A stretch of 64,000 nucleotides of DNA from Prevotella heparinolytica (lineage in GTDB: Bacteria > Bacteroidota > Bacteroidia > Bacteroidales > Bacteroidaceae). Every line of letters starts with the position of its first letter. The stretch's first letter is position 1. The DNA is taken from the NCBI RefSeq assembly GCF_004342845.1, contig NZ_SLXB01000020.1:19270-83269 (forward strand), given 5' to 3'. Positions 18,413-28,390 of the stretch are shown here, in pieces. A program made the translations under genes and the position numbers. The notes below the pieces were generated by a model that saw nothing but the letters and a program-made list of their open reading frames with translations, did no database searches and was not told the DNA's origin.

Positions 18413-19144
18413 GTGAATCTGATTATCGATATAGGAAATACGGTGGCTAAAATGGCGGCATTCAACGGTAAGGAGATTGTCGAGGTGGTGTATGACTCCA
18501 ATTGCACATTGGAGCACCTGCCCGTTTTTTGTAGTAAATATCCGTTTGAGAAGGCTGTCGTGGCTACTGTCATTGACGTGGACGGACAGGTGCGCGAACG
18601 CTTGGACAATCTGCCCTTCCCGATACTGTGGCTTGATGAAAAGACCTTACTCCCGGTGGAGAATCTCTACGATACGCCTCACACCTTGGGCTACGACCGC
18701 ATAGCCGCCGTGGTGGGTGCCAACGAGCAATATCCCAGTAGGGATATACTGGTGGTGGATGCAGGTACCTGCATCACCTACGAGTTTATCGATGCGGCAG
18801 CACGCTACCATGGAGGGAACATTTCGCCCGGCATGCAGATGCGTTTCAAGGCGCTTCACCGGTTCACTGCCCGATTGCCTTTGGTGTCTGCCGAGGGGGC
18901 TTTGCCTCCGATGGGCAAAGATACCGATACCGCCATCCGTGCAGGAGTGCTGAAAGGAATAGAATACGAAATAGCCGGCTACATAAAGGCTATGAAGTAT
19001 AAATATCCTGAACTTTTGGTTTTTTTAACGGGCGGGGATGATTTTTCTTTTGATACAAACTTAAAAAATATCATCTTTGCAGACAGATTTTTAGTATTGA
19101 AAGGATTAAATAGAATTTTAAACTATAATAATGGCAAGCTATAA
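18413..19144 (+). CDS. coaX: Type III pantothenate kinase
   Basis: CoaX phosphorylates pantothenate in the first step of coenzyme A synthesis. The 243-residue protein shows the ASKHA-fold phosphate loop [15 protein letters not shown] (Asp6), the [11 protein letters not shown] segment, the [12 protein letters not shown] motif and [15 protein letters not shown], all diagnostic for type III enzymes. The start is GTG at 18413, supported by an AGGAG ribosome site at 18401-18405 with 7-nt spacing, one of the few clear Shine-Dalgarno sequences in the window. It overlaps the next gene by 14 nt and heads an envelope-related operon. Confidence 0.95.
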   Translation: MNLIIDIGNTVAKMAAFNGKEIVEVVYDSNCTLEHLPVFCSKYPFEKAVVATVIDVDGQVRERLDNLPFPILWLDEKTLLPVENLYDTPHTLGYDRIAAVVGANEQYPSRDILVVDAGTCITYEFIDAAARYHGGNISPGMQMRFKALHRFTARLPLVSAEGALPPMGKDTDTAIRAGVLKGIEYEIAGYIKAMKYKYPELLVFLTGGDDFSFDTNLKNIIFADRFLVLKGLNRILNYNNGKL

Positions 19145-20393
19145 ACAAACACCTTTGGTGCTTTTGCTCATGATATTATCCGGAGCGACAGTCGCTCAAA
19201 ATAATACGAATTCTCCCTATACGCGATACGGATACGGACAGCTGGCGGAACATGGTTCAGGCAACAGCAGGGCTATGGGGGGCGTTGCTTATGGTTTGCG
19301 CGATAATTCACAGGTCAACTTTGCCAATCCGGCATCTTATACGGCCGTGGATTCGCTGACTTTCATTTTCGATGGAGGGGTTTCTTTCCAGAATGTGAAT
19401 TTCGGTATCGGAAGTGTGAAACGGAATGCCAAGAATTCCAGCTTCGACTATATCACGATGCAGTTCCGCGCCGGTAAGTGGGCTGCCGTTAGCTTGGGAT
19501 TATTACCCTATTCGAACGTGGGATACAACATGGGAGAATATCGCGAGAATACGGAGTATCCCGACAATTCCAACTCTGTGACCTATTCGGGTGAAGGCGG
19601 TTTGCATCAGTTGTTCTTGGGAGCAGGCTTTAAAGTCCTTAAGAACTTTTCCGTGGGTGCCAATGTTTCCTATTTTTGGGGAGACATAACGAGAACCTCG
19701 GAGATGAATTTTACATCCGCTTCGTCCGTGTTTCCCTATAAGAAGCAGCTGAATGTGGCGATAAAAAGTTATAAGATTGACTTGGGAGCGCAATATACCC
19801 ATCGGTTTGGAAAGAAGCATGTCGCCACTTTGGGAGTGGTCTTCTCGCCGAAGCAGGATTTGAATAACGATGCTTACAGGGTGACTCAATTGGGTAACTC
19901 CACCACCGGGGTGAGTACTACCACGAAAGATACCCTTCTCACTTGCGGCCTTCCGGCAAGTTTGGGCGTGGGTGTGACGTATGTGTACGACGGACGGCTG
20001 ACACTGGGTATGGACCTGCTGACCCAAAAGTGGAGCGATGTGACTTTTATGAATGACTGTTCGGCACTTTGCGACCGTACAAGATTGTCGGTCGGTGCAG
20101 AATATCTGCCCAATCCTGTGGGAAGAAGTTATCTCTCTCATGTGAAGTACCGGTTGGGAGCTTACTACTCCAAACCTTACTATAAGATAGATGGTGTACG
20201 TGCTGCCGATGAATATGGCGTGACAGCCGGCTTCGGATTGCCTATCCCGCGAACACGTTCTATGCTGAGCCTTTCGGCACAATATGCGAGGGTGAATGGC
20301 TCCCGTGCGGAATTCTTGAATGAAAACGTGTTGCGTGTTTCCGTCGGAGTCACTTTCAATGAACGCTGGTTCTTTAAACGGAAGGTGAATTAA
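19131..20393 (+). CDS. Outer-membrane beta-barrel protein of the coaX-lptC cluster
   Basis: A 420-residue exported protein with a signal peptide ([13 protein letters not shown]) and a sequence dominated by amphipathic beta strands. The N-terminal [12 protein letters not shown] and [31 protein letters not shown] resemble the start of OmpP1/FadL-like and PorV-like proteins. The C-terminal strand [15 protein letters not shown] fits BAM-dependent barrel insertion. It overlaps coaX by 14 nt and is followed by the TPR and lptC genes. The substrate is unknown; lipid or envelope-maintenance roles are guesses from context. Confidence 0.8.
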   Translation: MASYKQTPLVLLLMILSGATVAQNNTNSPYTRYGYGQLAEHGSGNSRAMGGVAYGLRDNSQVNFANPASYTAVDSLTFIFDGGVSFQNVNFGIGSVKRNAKNSSFDYITMQFRAGKWAAVSLGLLPYSNVGYNMGEYRENTEYPDNSNSVTYSGEGGLHQLFLGAGFKVLKNFSVGANVSYFWGDITRTSEMNFTSASSVFPYKKQLNVAIKSYKIDLGAQYTHRFGKKHVATLGVVFSPKQDLNNDAYRVTQLGNSTTGVSTTTKDTLLTCGLPASLGVGVTYVYDGRLTLGMDLLTQKWSDVTFMNDCSALCDRTRLSVGAEYLPNPVGRSYLSHVKYRLGAYYSKPYYKIDGVRAADEYGVTAGFGLPIPRTRSMLSLSAQYARVNGSRAEFLNENVLRVSVGVTFNERWFFKRKVN

Positions 20394-20441
20394 TGGGAAT
20401 GAAGGTTTTTGATTATAATAACGACTAAAAATTAGAATACA

Positions 20442-21764
20442 ATGAAAATGAAGACGCTTGTAGCTGTCTTGCTCCTTTCGGGTGGAGTGACCGGCGCTTT
20501 TGCACAGACAGACAATTGCAAAGCTCAGAGCAGTATCTCGCACGAGGCTGTAAGAGCGGGAAATTTTAAAGATGCGTATGCTCCATGTATGGAGGTGCTG
20601 AAGAATTGCCCGACGTTGAGATTTTATACCTATTTGGATGCTATTAAAATTTTGAGAGCTTTTCTTGGCGACATTAAAGACCGTAATTCTGCGGACTACA
20701 AGAAATATTTCGACGAACTGATGCAGGTCTATGATCAGGAATTACAGTATTTACCGGACCTCAACAGAAGTCTAAAGACTCCGATGAGTCCTGCTAAGGA
20801 ATTGGGTAAGAAAGCTATCGATTATATTCAATATGCTGCGAATCCGGATAACGAACAAGCTTACAAATGGTTGAAGGAAGCCGTCCAGGGAACAGCCGAT
20901 GATCCGGATGGCGCCATTCTTCACTATTTCTTGGAAACGTCCATGAACAAAGTGAAAGCCGATAGTAATCATACCGATTTGTTCTTCCAAGGCTACATCG
21001 ATGCCTCCAAATCAGCCGACGATGCGATTGTCGCTGAAACGAACGAACAGAAGAAAGCTGTGCTGCAGACCATCAAGGACAATCTGGTGGCCATGTTCGT
21101 GCAGAGTGGCGTTGCTGACTGCGAATCTTTGCAAAATATCTATGGTCCGAAAGTGGAAGAGAATAAGACCGACTCTGCTTTCCTGGCTAAGACCGTTGCC
21201 ATCTTGAAGATGATGAAGTGTAACGAAAGCGAGGTTTATTTCAAGGCTTCCGATTATCTGTATCAAGTTAACCCGACGGCCGATGCAGCCGTAGGTGTGG
21301 CTTATATGTATTACAAGAAAGGCGATTATAACGTGGCCGTGAAATACTTCGATGAAGCGCTGGATATGGAAACGGATAATGGAAGAAAGGCTGAAATGGC
21401 TTATCTCACAGCAGCTTCCTTGATGCAGGCCAAGAGATTGTCACAATCGAGAATGTATTGCCAGAAAGCGATCAGCTATAAGGAGAATTATGGTGAACCT
21501 TATATCCTGTTGGCACAGCTGTATGCTTCTAACCCGAATTGGAATGATGAGCCGGCTTTGAATAAGTGTACTTATTTCTTGGCAATAGATAAGCTACAGA
21601 GGGCTAAGGCAGTGGATCCTTCCGTTGCCGAAAGAGCCAATGAATTGATCGCTTCTTTCTCACGCCACACACCTCAGGCCAAAGACCTCTTCATGTTGGG
21701 GTATAAGGCCGGTGATCGTATCACCATCGGTGGGTGGATAGGTGAGACTACAACTATCAGATAA
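20442..21764 (+). CDS. Exported tetratricopeptide-repeat protein
   Basis: A 440-residue protein with a signal peptide ending near GAFAQ (about residue 22) and helical repeats through the rest. Clear TPR units lie in the second half: AAVGVAYMYYKKGDYNVAVKYFDEAL, AEMAYLTAASLMQAKRLSQSRMYCQKAI and EPYILLAQLYAS. It is likely periplasmic and acts as a scaffold. It stands between the barrel protein and lptC with close spacing, so it belongs to the same operon. No enzymatic motif is visible. Confidence 0.85.
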   Translation: MKMKTLVAVLLLSGGVTGAFAQTDNCKAQSSISHEAVRAGNFKDAYAPCMEVLKNCPTLRFYTYLDAIKILRAFLGDIKDRNSADYKKYFDELMQVYDQELQYLPDLNRSLKTPMSPAKELGKKAIDYIQYAANPDNEQAYKWLKEAVQGTADDPDGAILHYFLETSMNKVKADSNHTDLFFQGYIDASKSADDAIVAETNEQKKAVLQTIKDNLVAMFVQSGVADCESLQNIYGPKVEENKTDSAFLAKTVAILKMMKCNESEVYFKASDYLYQVNPTADAAVGVAYMYYKKGDYNVAVKYFDEALDMETDNGRKAEMAYLTAASLMQAKRLSQSRMYCQKAISYKENYGEPYILLAQLYASNPNWNDEPALNKCTYFLAIDKLQRAKAVDPSVAERANELIASFSRHTPQAKDLFMLGYKAGDRITIGGWIGETTTIR

Positions 21765-21768
21765 AATC

Positions 21769-22395
21769 ATGTTGTTTCGTTTCGTAAACGCGATCTATTA
21801 TAGATTTTTTAGCATAACCATTGTCCTTGGGGCGATGGTTATGTTTCTTTTATTTTCGGCTTGTTCGCACAGGGAGAAGGCATTGGGTAAGGCCATTACC
21901 GAACGCGATTCTTTGCCTATACTCGATACTCGCGGTGTGACTTCGCTCATTTCCGATTCAGGCGTGACACGCTATCGTATCCATACGGAAGAGTGGCTGG
22001 TCTTCGACCGTAAAGATCCTCCTCACTGGGCTTTTGAAAGAGGGGTGTATCTGGAGAAATTCGACTCCATTTTTCAAGTGGAAGCCAGCATCAAAGCCGA
22101 TACGGCCTACTACTATAATAAAGATGAATTATGGAAACTGATGGGGCACGTAGACATCAAGAACCTGAAAGGCGAACGTTTCTCCACTGAATTGCTGTAT
22201 TGGAATCAACGGGAGCAGAGAATTTATTCCGACAGGTTTATCCGTATAGAACAGCCGGACAGAATCATCACCGGGCGTGGATTTGAGTCAAATCAGCAGA
22301 TGACTGTCTATAAGATCCATAAGCCGGAAGGCGTCTTTTATATTGACGAAGAGGCATTGGCAGGGGACAGCCTGCAAACCGATAGCATAAACTGA
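21769..22395 (+). CDS. lptC: LPS export protein LptC
   Basis: LptC bridges the inner-membrane LptBFG transporter to the periplasmic LptA chain that carries LPS outward. The 208-residue protein has an N-terminal hydrophobic anchor (FFSITIVLGAMVMFLLFSAC), which here also forms a lipobox, then a beta-jellyroll domain with the usual WLVFDRKDPPHWAFERGVYLEKFD and LWKLMGHVDIKNLKGERFSTELLYWNQREQRIYSD. The ATG at 21769 lies 4 nt after the TPR gene stop and is preferred over an upstream GTG at 21742 that overlaps that gene. lptE is encoded 9 kb downstream. Confidence 0.88.
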   Translation: MLFRFVNAIYYRFFSITIVLGAMVMFLLFSACSHREKALGKAITERDSLPILDTRGVTSLISDSGVTRYRIHTEEWLVFDRKDPPHWAFERGVYLEKFDSIFQVEASIKADTAYYYNKDELWKLMGHVDIKNLKGERFSTELLYWNQREQRIYSDRFIRIEQPDRIITGRGFESNQQMTVYKIHKPEGVFYIDEEALAGDSLQTDSIN

Positions 22396-22407
22396 AAAGA
22401 TACAAAG

Positions 22408-23664
22408 ATGGATACCGTCATTTTTTTATTGATCACAATGGCTTTCTCGGCTTTCTTTTCGGGAATGGAGATTGCCTTTGTCTCTGTGGATAAGCTTCGC
22501 TTTGAAATGGAAAAGAAATCAGGCGTCACTTCAGGCATCATCTCTTATTTCCTGCGCAATCCCAACAACTTCATTTCAACCATGTTGGTCGGTAACAACA
22601 TTGCGCTCGTCATCTACGGTATCCTGATGGCACAGATTATAGAGGTGAATCTGCTGGCAGGTATCATCTCCAACCATTTTGTCATGGTGCTGGTGCAGAC
22701 CATTATCTCTACGCTTATTATCTTGGTGACGGGAGAATTCCTTCCCAAGGCCTTGTTCAAGATTAACCCCAACCTGATGCTGCGCTTCTGCGCGCTTCCT
22801 CTCTTTGTTTGCTACGTTGTCTTGTTCCCCGTCTCGAAACTGGCTTCCGGATTATCATATCTGTTCCTGCGGTTGTTCGGGGTGAAGATAAACAAGGAAG
22901 CTTCCGATAAGGCTTTCGGCAAAGTGGATCTGGACTACTTCATACAGACGAGCATAGAGAATGCCGGCAATGAAGAGGAGCTGGATACGGAAGTAAAAAT
23001 TTTTCAGAATGCGCTGGACTTCTCTAATATAAAGATACGCGACTGCATTGTGCCGCGTACGGAAGTGGTGGCGGTGGATCGCACTGCGCAGCTGGAAGAG
23101 CTGAAGAACCTTTTTGTTGAGTCGGGTATCTCGAAGATCATCGTATATGATGGGAATATAGATAATGTGGTAGGCTATATCCATTCGTCGGAAATGTTTC
23201 GGAATCCGACAGATTGGAGAAATAATATCAAGGAAATGCCTATCGTTCCCGAGACCATGTCGGCGCATAAGCTGATGAAACTGTTTATGCAGCAGAAAAG
23301 GACCATTGCCGTGGTGGTGGATGAGTTTGGCGGTACGGCAGGTATTGTCTCGCTGGAAGATTTGGTGGAAGAAATATTCGGGGACATCGAGGATGAGCAC
23401 GACAATTCTTCTTATATCTGCAAGCAGATTTCTGAGCATGAGTATGTGCTCTCGGCACGTTTGGAAATAGAAAAAGTGAATGAAACATTCGGTTTGGACT
23501 TACCCGAATCGGATGAGTATCTGACGGTGGGCGGATTGATCTTGAGTCGCTATCAGAGCTTCCCGAAACTGCATGAGGTGATTGCCGTAGATAACTATCT
23601 GTTCAAAATAATCAAAGTCACGGCTACGAAAATAGAATTGGTAAAGCTGAAAGTCGTGGAATAA
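22408..23664 (+). CDS. CNNM/CorC (hemolysin C) family protein
   Basis: A 418-residue membrane protein with a DUF21 (CNNM) transmembrane domain at about 1-185 (AFFSGMEIAFVSVDKLRFE at the start), two CBS domains at about 205-325 (VPRTEVVAVDRTAQLEELKNLF; TIAVVVDEFGGTAGIVSLEDLVEEIFGDI) and a C-terminal CorC/HlyC domain (YVLSARLEIEKVNETFGLDLPE). Members are linked to divalent cation (Mg or Co) transport; GldE of gliding Bacteroidetes is a relative. It follows lptC by 12 nt in the same operon. Confidence 0.9.
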   Translation: MDTVIFLLITMAFSAFFSGMEIAFVSVDKLRFEMEKKSGVTSGIISYFLRNPNNFISTMLVGNNIALVIYGILMAQIIEVNLLAGIISNHFVMVLVQTIISTLIILVTGEFLPKALFKINPNLMLRFCALPLFVCYVVLFPVSKLASGLSYLFLRLFGVKINKEASDKAFGKVDLDYFIQTSIENAGNEEELDTEVKIFQNALDFSNIKIRDCIVPRTEVVAVDRTAQLEELKNLFVESGISKIIVYDGNIDNVVGYIHSSEMFRNPTDWRNNIKEMPIVPETMSAHKLMKLFMQQKRTIAVVVDEFGGTAGIVSLEDLVEEIFGDIEDEHDNSSYICKQISEHEYVLSARLEIEKVNETFGLDLPESDEYLTVGGLILSRYQSFPKLHEVIAVDNYLFKIIKVTATKIELVKLKVVE

Positions 23665-23719
23665 TTCCGTATAAGCGTATTTTTTTACGCAATAAATAGA
23701 TGTATATTAGCATTTTTTG

Positions 23720-23727
23720 TATCTTCG
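23720..23727 (+). promoter_or_regulatory. -7-like box (TATCTTCG)
   Basis: TATCTTCG matches TAnnTTTG except for one base and lies 60 nt before the foldase gene start. Confidence 0.5.
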
Positions 23728-23786
23728 TGCGCTAAAAAGGAATTGGATAGAGAATAATAATAAACAAATAAATCATACTAACTAAA

Positions 23787-25925
23787 ATGGCAACATTACA
23801 AAACATTCGGTCAAAAGGACCTTTATTGGTGATTGTTATTGGTTTGGCGCTGTTTGCTTTCATTGCAGGCGATGCTTGGAAAGTACTTCAGCCACACCAG
23901 TCGCAAGATGTAGGTGAGGTGAACGGAGAGAGCATTTCTGCTCAGGATTATCAGGCATTGGTGGAAGAGTACACGGAAGTGATTAAGTTTTCCAGTGGCA
24001 ACAGCGCATTGAACGATGAACAGACCAATCAGATCAAGGATGAGGTGTGGAGAACATACATCAATAATAAACTGATTGAGAGAGAAGCCAAAAAACTGGG
24101 ACTGACCGTGACAAAAGCAGAAGTTCAGGCCATCATTGATGCCGGTGTGCACCCGATGCTGCAACAAACACCTTTTCGCAATCCGCAAACCGGAGTATTC
24201 GACAAAGATATGCTGAAGAAATTCTTGGTGGATTATTCCAAGATGGACAAGGCGCAGATGCCTTCTCAGTATGTGGAATATTATGAGTCGATGTATAAAT
24301 TTTGGTCTTTCCTCGAAAAGTCACTTATACAAGGTCGTTTGCAGGAGAAATATCAGGCTTTGATCACGAAATCTCTGTTCTCTAATCCGGTGGAAGCACA
24401 GGGTGCATTCGATGCCAGAGTAAATCAGGCGAATTTGCTGTTGGCTGCCGTGCCTTATTCTTCCATTGTTGATTCTACTATTGTGGTGAAGGATGCCGAT
24501 CTGAAGGCTGCTTATGACAAAAAGAAAGAACAATTCAAGCAATATACCGAAACCCGTAATATCAAGTTCATCGACGTGCAGGTTACTGCAAGTGCTGAGG
24601 ACAAGGCCGCTCTCCAGAAAGAAATGGAGGAATATACGGAACAGCTTGCCGGTACTCCGACAGATTATGCTTTCTTTATCCGCTCTACCGGTTCGGAGGT
24701 TTCCTACGCTGACTTATTTTACACTACACGTTCTTTGCCGGCTGACGTGGTTGCTCGTCTGGATTCTGTTTCAGTAGGCGGTGTATTTGGCCCATATTAT
24801 AATGTAGAAGACAATACCATCAACTCTTTCAAGAAGTTGGCTTTTGCCTCTATGCCGGACTCTATTGAGTTCCGCCAGATTCAGGTGGTTGCCGAAGATG
24901 CTGCGAAGACTAAGACATTGGCCGACAGCATTTACAACGCCATTAAAGGTGGTGCCGATTTTGCAGAGGTTGCCAAAAAGTATGGTCAGACCGGTGAGCC
25001 TGCATGGATTTCTTCAACTAACTATGAAGGTGCTCAAGTAGAGGGTGATAACCTGAAATATATCACTGCAGTCACTACTTTGGCACAGAATGAATTGACT
25101 AATCTGACCTTGGGGCAAGCAAATGTTATTTTGCAGGTGACTGCCAAAAAAGCAGTGAAAGATAAATATAAAGTAGCTGTTATCAAGCGTCCGGTGGACT
25201 TCAGCAAGGAGACTTATAGTAAGGCTTACAATGAGTTCAGCCAATTCATAGCAGCCAATAACACGTTGGAGAAGATGGTTGCCAATGCGGAAGATGCAGG
25301 ATACAAATTGCTGGACAGAACCGATCTATATAGCTCGGAGCACGGAATAGGTGGTGTGAGAGGAACCAAAGATGCATTGAAGTGGGCGTTTGAAGCCAAA
25401 GCCGGTGAGGTTTCGGGACTGTATGAGTGTGGCGAAAGCGACCGCATGATGGTGGTAGGTGTGGTAAGCATTGTACCGGAAGGCTATCGTCCATTGGCTT
25501 TGGTAAAAGAACAACTGAGAGCTGAAATCCTCCGTGATAAGAAAGCTGAGAAGATCATGGCCGACATGAAGGCTGCCAATGCCGTTTCATTCGACCAATA
25601 TAAGAACCTGACGAACGCTGTCAGCGACTCTGTGAAGCATGTTACTTTCGGTGCTCCTGCTTATGTTGCAGCTCTTCGCAGCAGTGAGCCGTTGGTAAGT
25701 GCTTATGCCTCGGTAGCCGAACTGAATAAGTTGAGCGCCCCCATCAAGGGTAATGGCGGCGTTTTCGTTCTGCAGGCTTATGCAAAAGAAAAGCAGAATG
25801 AAACCTTTAACAAGGAGACAGAAGAGGTTGCCTTGAAGAATATGCATGCACGTATGGCAAGCCAATTCATCAATGACTTGTATTTGAAGGCAGAAGTTAA
25901 GGATAAACGCTACTTGTTCTTCTAA
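23787..25925 (+). CDS. PpiD/SurA-like peptidylprolyl isomerase
   Basis: A 712-residue foldase anchored by one N-terminal inner-membrane helix (GPLLVIVIGLALFAFIAGDAW, about 12-32). The SurA-type N-terminal chaperone region follows (DVGEVNGESISAQDYQALVEEY, about 41-62; KLIEREAKKLGLTVTKAEVQAI). Parvulin-type modules are near 345-450 (MPDSIEFRQIQVV, LADSIYNAIKGGADFAEVAKKYGQTGEPAWIS), and a less conserved second one is near 500-560. It probably helps exported proteins fold in the periplasm. It has its own promoter box and a terminator after the stop, so it can be made independently of the lptC operon. Confidence 0.9.
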   Translation: MATLQNIRSKGPLLVIVIGLALFAFIAGDAWKVLQPHQSQDVGEVNGESISAQDYQALVEEYTEVIKFSSGNSALNDEQTNQIKDEVWRTYINNKLIEREAKKLGLTVTKAEVQAIIDAGVHPMLQQTPFRNPQTGVFDKDMLKKFLVDYSKMDKAQMPSQYVEYYESMYKFWSFLEKSLIQGRLQEKYQALITKSLFSNPVEAQGAFDARVNQANLLLAAVPYSSIVDSTIVVKDADLKAAYDKKKEQFKQYTETRNIKFIDVQVTASAEDKAALQKEMEEYTEQLAGTPTDYAFFIRSTGSEVSYADLFYTTRSLPADVVARLDSVSVGGVFGPYYNVEDNTINSFKKLAFASMPDSIEFRQIQVVAEDAAKTKTLADSIYNAIKGGADFAEVAKKYGQTGEPAWISSTNYEGAQVEGDNLKYITAVTTLAQNELTNLTLGQANVILQVTAKKAVKDKYKVAVIKRPVDFSKETYSKAYNEFSQFIAANNTLEKMVANAEDAGYKLLDRTDLYSSEHGIGGVRGTKDALKWAFEAKAGEVSGLYECGESDRMMVVGVVSIVPEGYRPLALVKEQLRAEILRDKKAEKIMADMKAANAVSFDQYKNLTNAVSDSVKHVTFGAPAYVAALRSSEPLVSAYASVAELNKLSAPIKGNGGVFVLQAYAKEKQNETFNKETEEVALKNMHARMASQFINDLYLKAEVKDKRYLFF

Positions 25926-25980
25926 AACAAGTAGAAATCTGATAGGCTCAGAGGCGCTGCAACGCATCTCGAACCTCTAT

Positions 25981-26053
25981 AGGCATGGATTTCACGGAGT
26001 GCACGGATGGGTTATATAACAACCGTGTGGTTTCATGAAATCCGTGCCTTTTT
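25981..26053 (+). terminator. Long hairpin terminator after the foldase gene
   Basis: AGGCATGGATTTCA (25981-25994) pairs with TGAAATCCGTGCCT (26036-26049) over 14 bp with one G.U, then TTTTT. Inside lies GCACGGATGG. It belongs to the ATCCGTG-type hairpins seen also at 5600, 32511 and 38442. Confidence 0.8.
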
Positions 26054-26088
26054 CCATTTGCTCCATTGAATTTATGTAACTTTATTGC

Positions 26089-26096
26089 TACCTTTG
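26089..26096 (+). promoter_or_regulatory. Bacteroides -7 box (TACCTTTG) for rlmN
   Basis: TACCTTTG 125 nt before the rlmN ATG implies an untranslated leader of roughly 120 nt. Confidence 0.5.
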
Positions 26097-26220
26097 CATT
26101 GTCAGAGGAATATTTGTGTCTTTGCGACAGGTCGGGCATTCCGGTGGGAGAAGTGGACGTTCTCTTATATGAAGCTTGTTGTTTTTCGGCGGGAAGTTCC
26201 TCTTAATAAAAAACTACAAA

Positions 26221-27261
26221 ATGCAGAAACGACCTTTATTGGGGCTGACCCTAGCTGAATTACAAAACGTGGTGAAGAATCTGGGGATGCCTGGTTTTTC
26301 GGCCAAGCAGATAGCTTCTTGGCTGTACGATAAGAAAGTGATTTCCATCGATGATATGAGCAATCTTTCGTTGAAGCATCGTGGGTTGTTGAAGGAGATT
26401 TATGAGGTTGGTGCCGAAGCTCCGATGGATGCCATGCGCTCGGTAGATGGTACGGTGAAATATCTCTATCGGACGGGGGAGGGGCATTTTGTGGAAGCGG
26501 TTTATATTCCTGAAGAAGATCGTGCCACACTTTGTGTCTCCTCTCAAGTGGGATGCAAGATGAACTGTAAGTTCTGCATGACAGGTAAGCAAGGATTCGC
26601 CGCCAATCTAACTTCCCATCAGATTATCAATCAAATCAGTTCTTTGCCCGAAAGAGAGAAGCTGACTAATGTGGTGATGATGGGAATGGGCGAACCGCTT
26701 GATAATCTGGATGAGGTACTGAAAGCACTGGAGGTTATGACCGCCTCCTATGGGTATGGATGGAGTCCTAAACGTATCACCCTCTCTTCCGTGGGATTGC
26801 GGAAAGGATTGAAGCGCTTTATAGAAGAATCCGACTGTCATTTGGCCATCAGTCTGCATTCGCCCGTGCCTCTACAGCGCAGGGATCTGATGCCTGCCGA
26901 AAAGGCTTTCTCCATCACGGAGATTGTGGAGTTGCTAAGAAACTATGATTTCAGTAAGCAACGCAGGCTATCTTTCGAGTACATTGTCTTTAAAGGAGTG
27001 AACGACTCACTGACATATGCCAAGGAATTGCTGAAGTTGTTGCGTGGGGTAGATTGTAGGATTAATCTGATCCGTTTCCATGCCATACCGGATGTGGATC
27101 TCGAAGGAGCCGATATGGAAACGATGACTGCTTTCCGCGATTATCTGACGTCGCACGGATTGTTCACCACCATACGCTCTTCGCGCGGTGAAGATATTTT
27201 TGCGGCGTGTGGTATGCTTTCTACTGCCAAGCAAGAGGAGAATAAGGGCAAATTAATATAA
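26221..27261 (+). CDS. rlmN: Dual-specificity 23S rRNA/tRNA m2A methyltransferase RlmN
   Basis: A radical-SAM enzyme that makes 2-methyladenosine in 23S rRNA (A2503 in E. coli) and in some tRNAs. The 346-residue protein has the N-terminal helical RNA-binding domain (LTLAELQNVVKNLGMPGFSAKQIASWLYDK), the iron-sulfur motif GCKMNCKFCMTG (Cys112, Cys116, Cys119), VVMMGMGEPLDNLDEVLKAL, and the C-terminal FAACGML with the second catalytic cysteine. The ATG at 26221 (MQKRPLLG) is chosen over an in-frame TTG 45 nt upstream because it matches the usual family N-terminus. Confidence 0.96.
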   Translation: MQKRPLLGLTLAELQNVVKNLGMPGFSAKQIASWLYDKKVISIDDMSNLSLKHRGLLKEIYEVGAEAPMDAMRSVDGTVKYLYRTGEGHFVEAVYIPEEDRATLCVSSQVGCKMNCKFCMTGKQGFAANLTSHQIINQISSLPEREKLTNVVMMGMGEPLDNLDEVLKALEVMTASYGYGWSPKRITLSSVGLRKGLKRFIEESDCHLAISLHSPVPLQRRDLMPAEKAFSITEIVELLRNYDFSKQRRLSFEYIVFKGVNDSLTYAKELLKLLRGVDCRINLIRFHAIPDVDLEGADMETMTAFRDYLTSHGLFTTIRSSRGEDIFAACGMLSTAKQEENKGKLI

Positions 27262-27300
27262 ATTATTAGCTTTGGTAGAAAGGATATTGTGCATTCTTCT

Positions 27301-27308
27301 TAGCTTTG
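27301..27308 (+). promoter_or_regulatory. Bacteroides -7 box (TAGCTTTG)
   Basis: TAGCTTTG 23-30 nt before the DUF4837 gene. The same octamer also occurs at 27267-27274, so two start points are possible. Confidence 0.55.
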
Positions 27309-27330
27309 TGAAAACTAAATTGACAGAGAT

Positions 27331-28386
27331 ATGAAAAAACACCTGTTTTATGTAAGTATGGCTCTTGTGTTGATGCTTTTTGCTGCATGCGGAAAGGACA
27401 AGAAGGGAGTGTTTACACCAACTTCCAGTGGTCGTGCGTATGAAGTTCTGGTGGTAGTCAACGCTGGATTGTGGGAACGTCCTGCCGGTAGAGCCTTGTT
27501 CGATGTGCTTGATTCGGATGTACCCGGATTGCCGCAGTCGGAACGTTCATTCCGTATCATGTATACCGATCCGGCTAATTATGATGCTACGTTGAAGATG
27601 ATTCGCAACATCATCGTTGTAGATGTGAACAAAAGCCAGTACACTCAGCCCAAATTCAAGTCGGCAAAGAACGTCTATGCTGCTCCGCAATCTATCCTAA
27701 CTATTCAGGCGCCTGATGAACCGTCGTTTGCCCAATTCGTGGAAGAGAACAGTCAGGTCATCATCGACTTCTTTACCCATGCGGAAATGAACCGGCAGAT
27801 TTCGGTCTTGGAGGATAAACATAGTGACTATATCTCTACAAAGGTGAAAAGCATGTTCGATTGCGATGTGTGGGTTCCCGGCGAACTGACCTCTACCAAG
27901 CAGGGTGAGGGCTTCTTCTGGGCAGGAACGAATGCAGCTACCGGTGACCAGAACTTCGTAATTTATTCTTATCCTTATACGGATAAAGAGACGTTTACCA
28001 AGGAGTATTTTGTGCACAAACGCGATTCTGTGATGAAAGCCAATATCCCGGGTGCCAGAGAAGGAATGTATATGATGACGGATTCCTTGATGACCGATGT
28101 GCGTCCCATCAGCGTGCAGGGTGAATATGCGCTGGAAGCTCGTGGCTTATGGCGTGTGAAAGGTGATTTCATGGGTGGCCCTTTTGTCTCTCATACACGC
28201 TTGGATAAAGCCAATCAGCGCATCATTGTGTCGGAGATCTTTATCTACTCACCTGATAAACTGAAACGGAATTTGGTTCGTCAGATGGAAGCTTCACTCT
28301 ATACGCTGAAGTTGCCCGGTAGCAAGCAGGAAGGAATGGCTATTCAACTCAACACGGTTTCGAAAGATACAATAAACAATAAGTAA
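27331..28386 (+). CDS. DUF4837 lipoprotein
   Basis: A 351-residue lipoprotein with lipobox LLFAAC (Cys20). The body starts with SSGRAYEVLVVVNAGLWERPAGRALFDVLDSDVPGLPQSER, typical of DUF4837 proteins of Bacteroidales. It has a second conserved block around 290-340 (SEIFIYSPDKLKRNLVRQMEASLYTL). No catalytic signature is visible. It is 4 nt upstream of pdxA and begins a tight plus-strand run: DUF4837, pdxA, sigma-54 activator, lptE, TPR protein, secG. Confidence 0.85.
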   Translation: MKKHLFYVSMALVLMLFAACGKDKKGVFTPTSSGRAYEVLVVVNAGLWERPAGRALFDVLDSDVPGLPQSERSFRIMYTDPANYDATLKMIRNIIVVDVNKSQYTQPKFKSAKNVYAAPQSILTIQAPDEPSFAQFVEENSQVIIDFFTHAEMNRQISVLEDKHSDYISTKVKSMFDCDVWVPGELTSTKQGEGFFWAGTNAATGDQNFVIYSYPYTDKETFTKEYFVHKRDSVMKANIPGAREGMYMMTDSLMTDVRPISVQGEYALEARGLWRVKGDFMGGPFVSHTRLDKANQRIIVSEIFIYSPDKLKRNLVRQMEASLYTLKLPGSKQEGMAIQLNTVSKDTINNK

Positions 28387-28390
28387 TAAA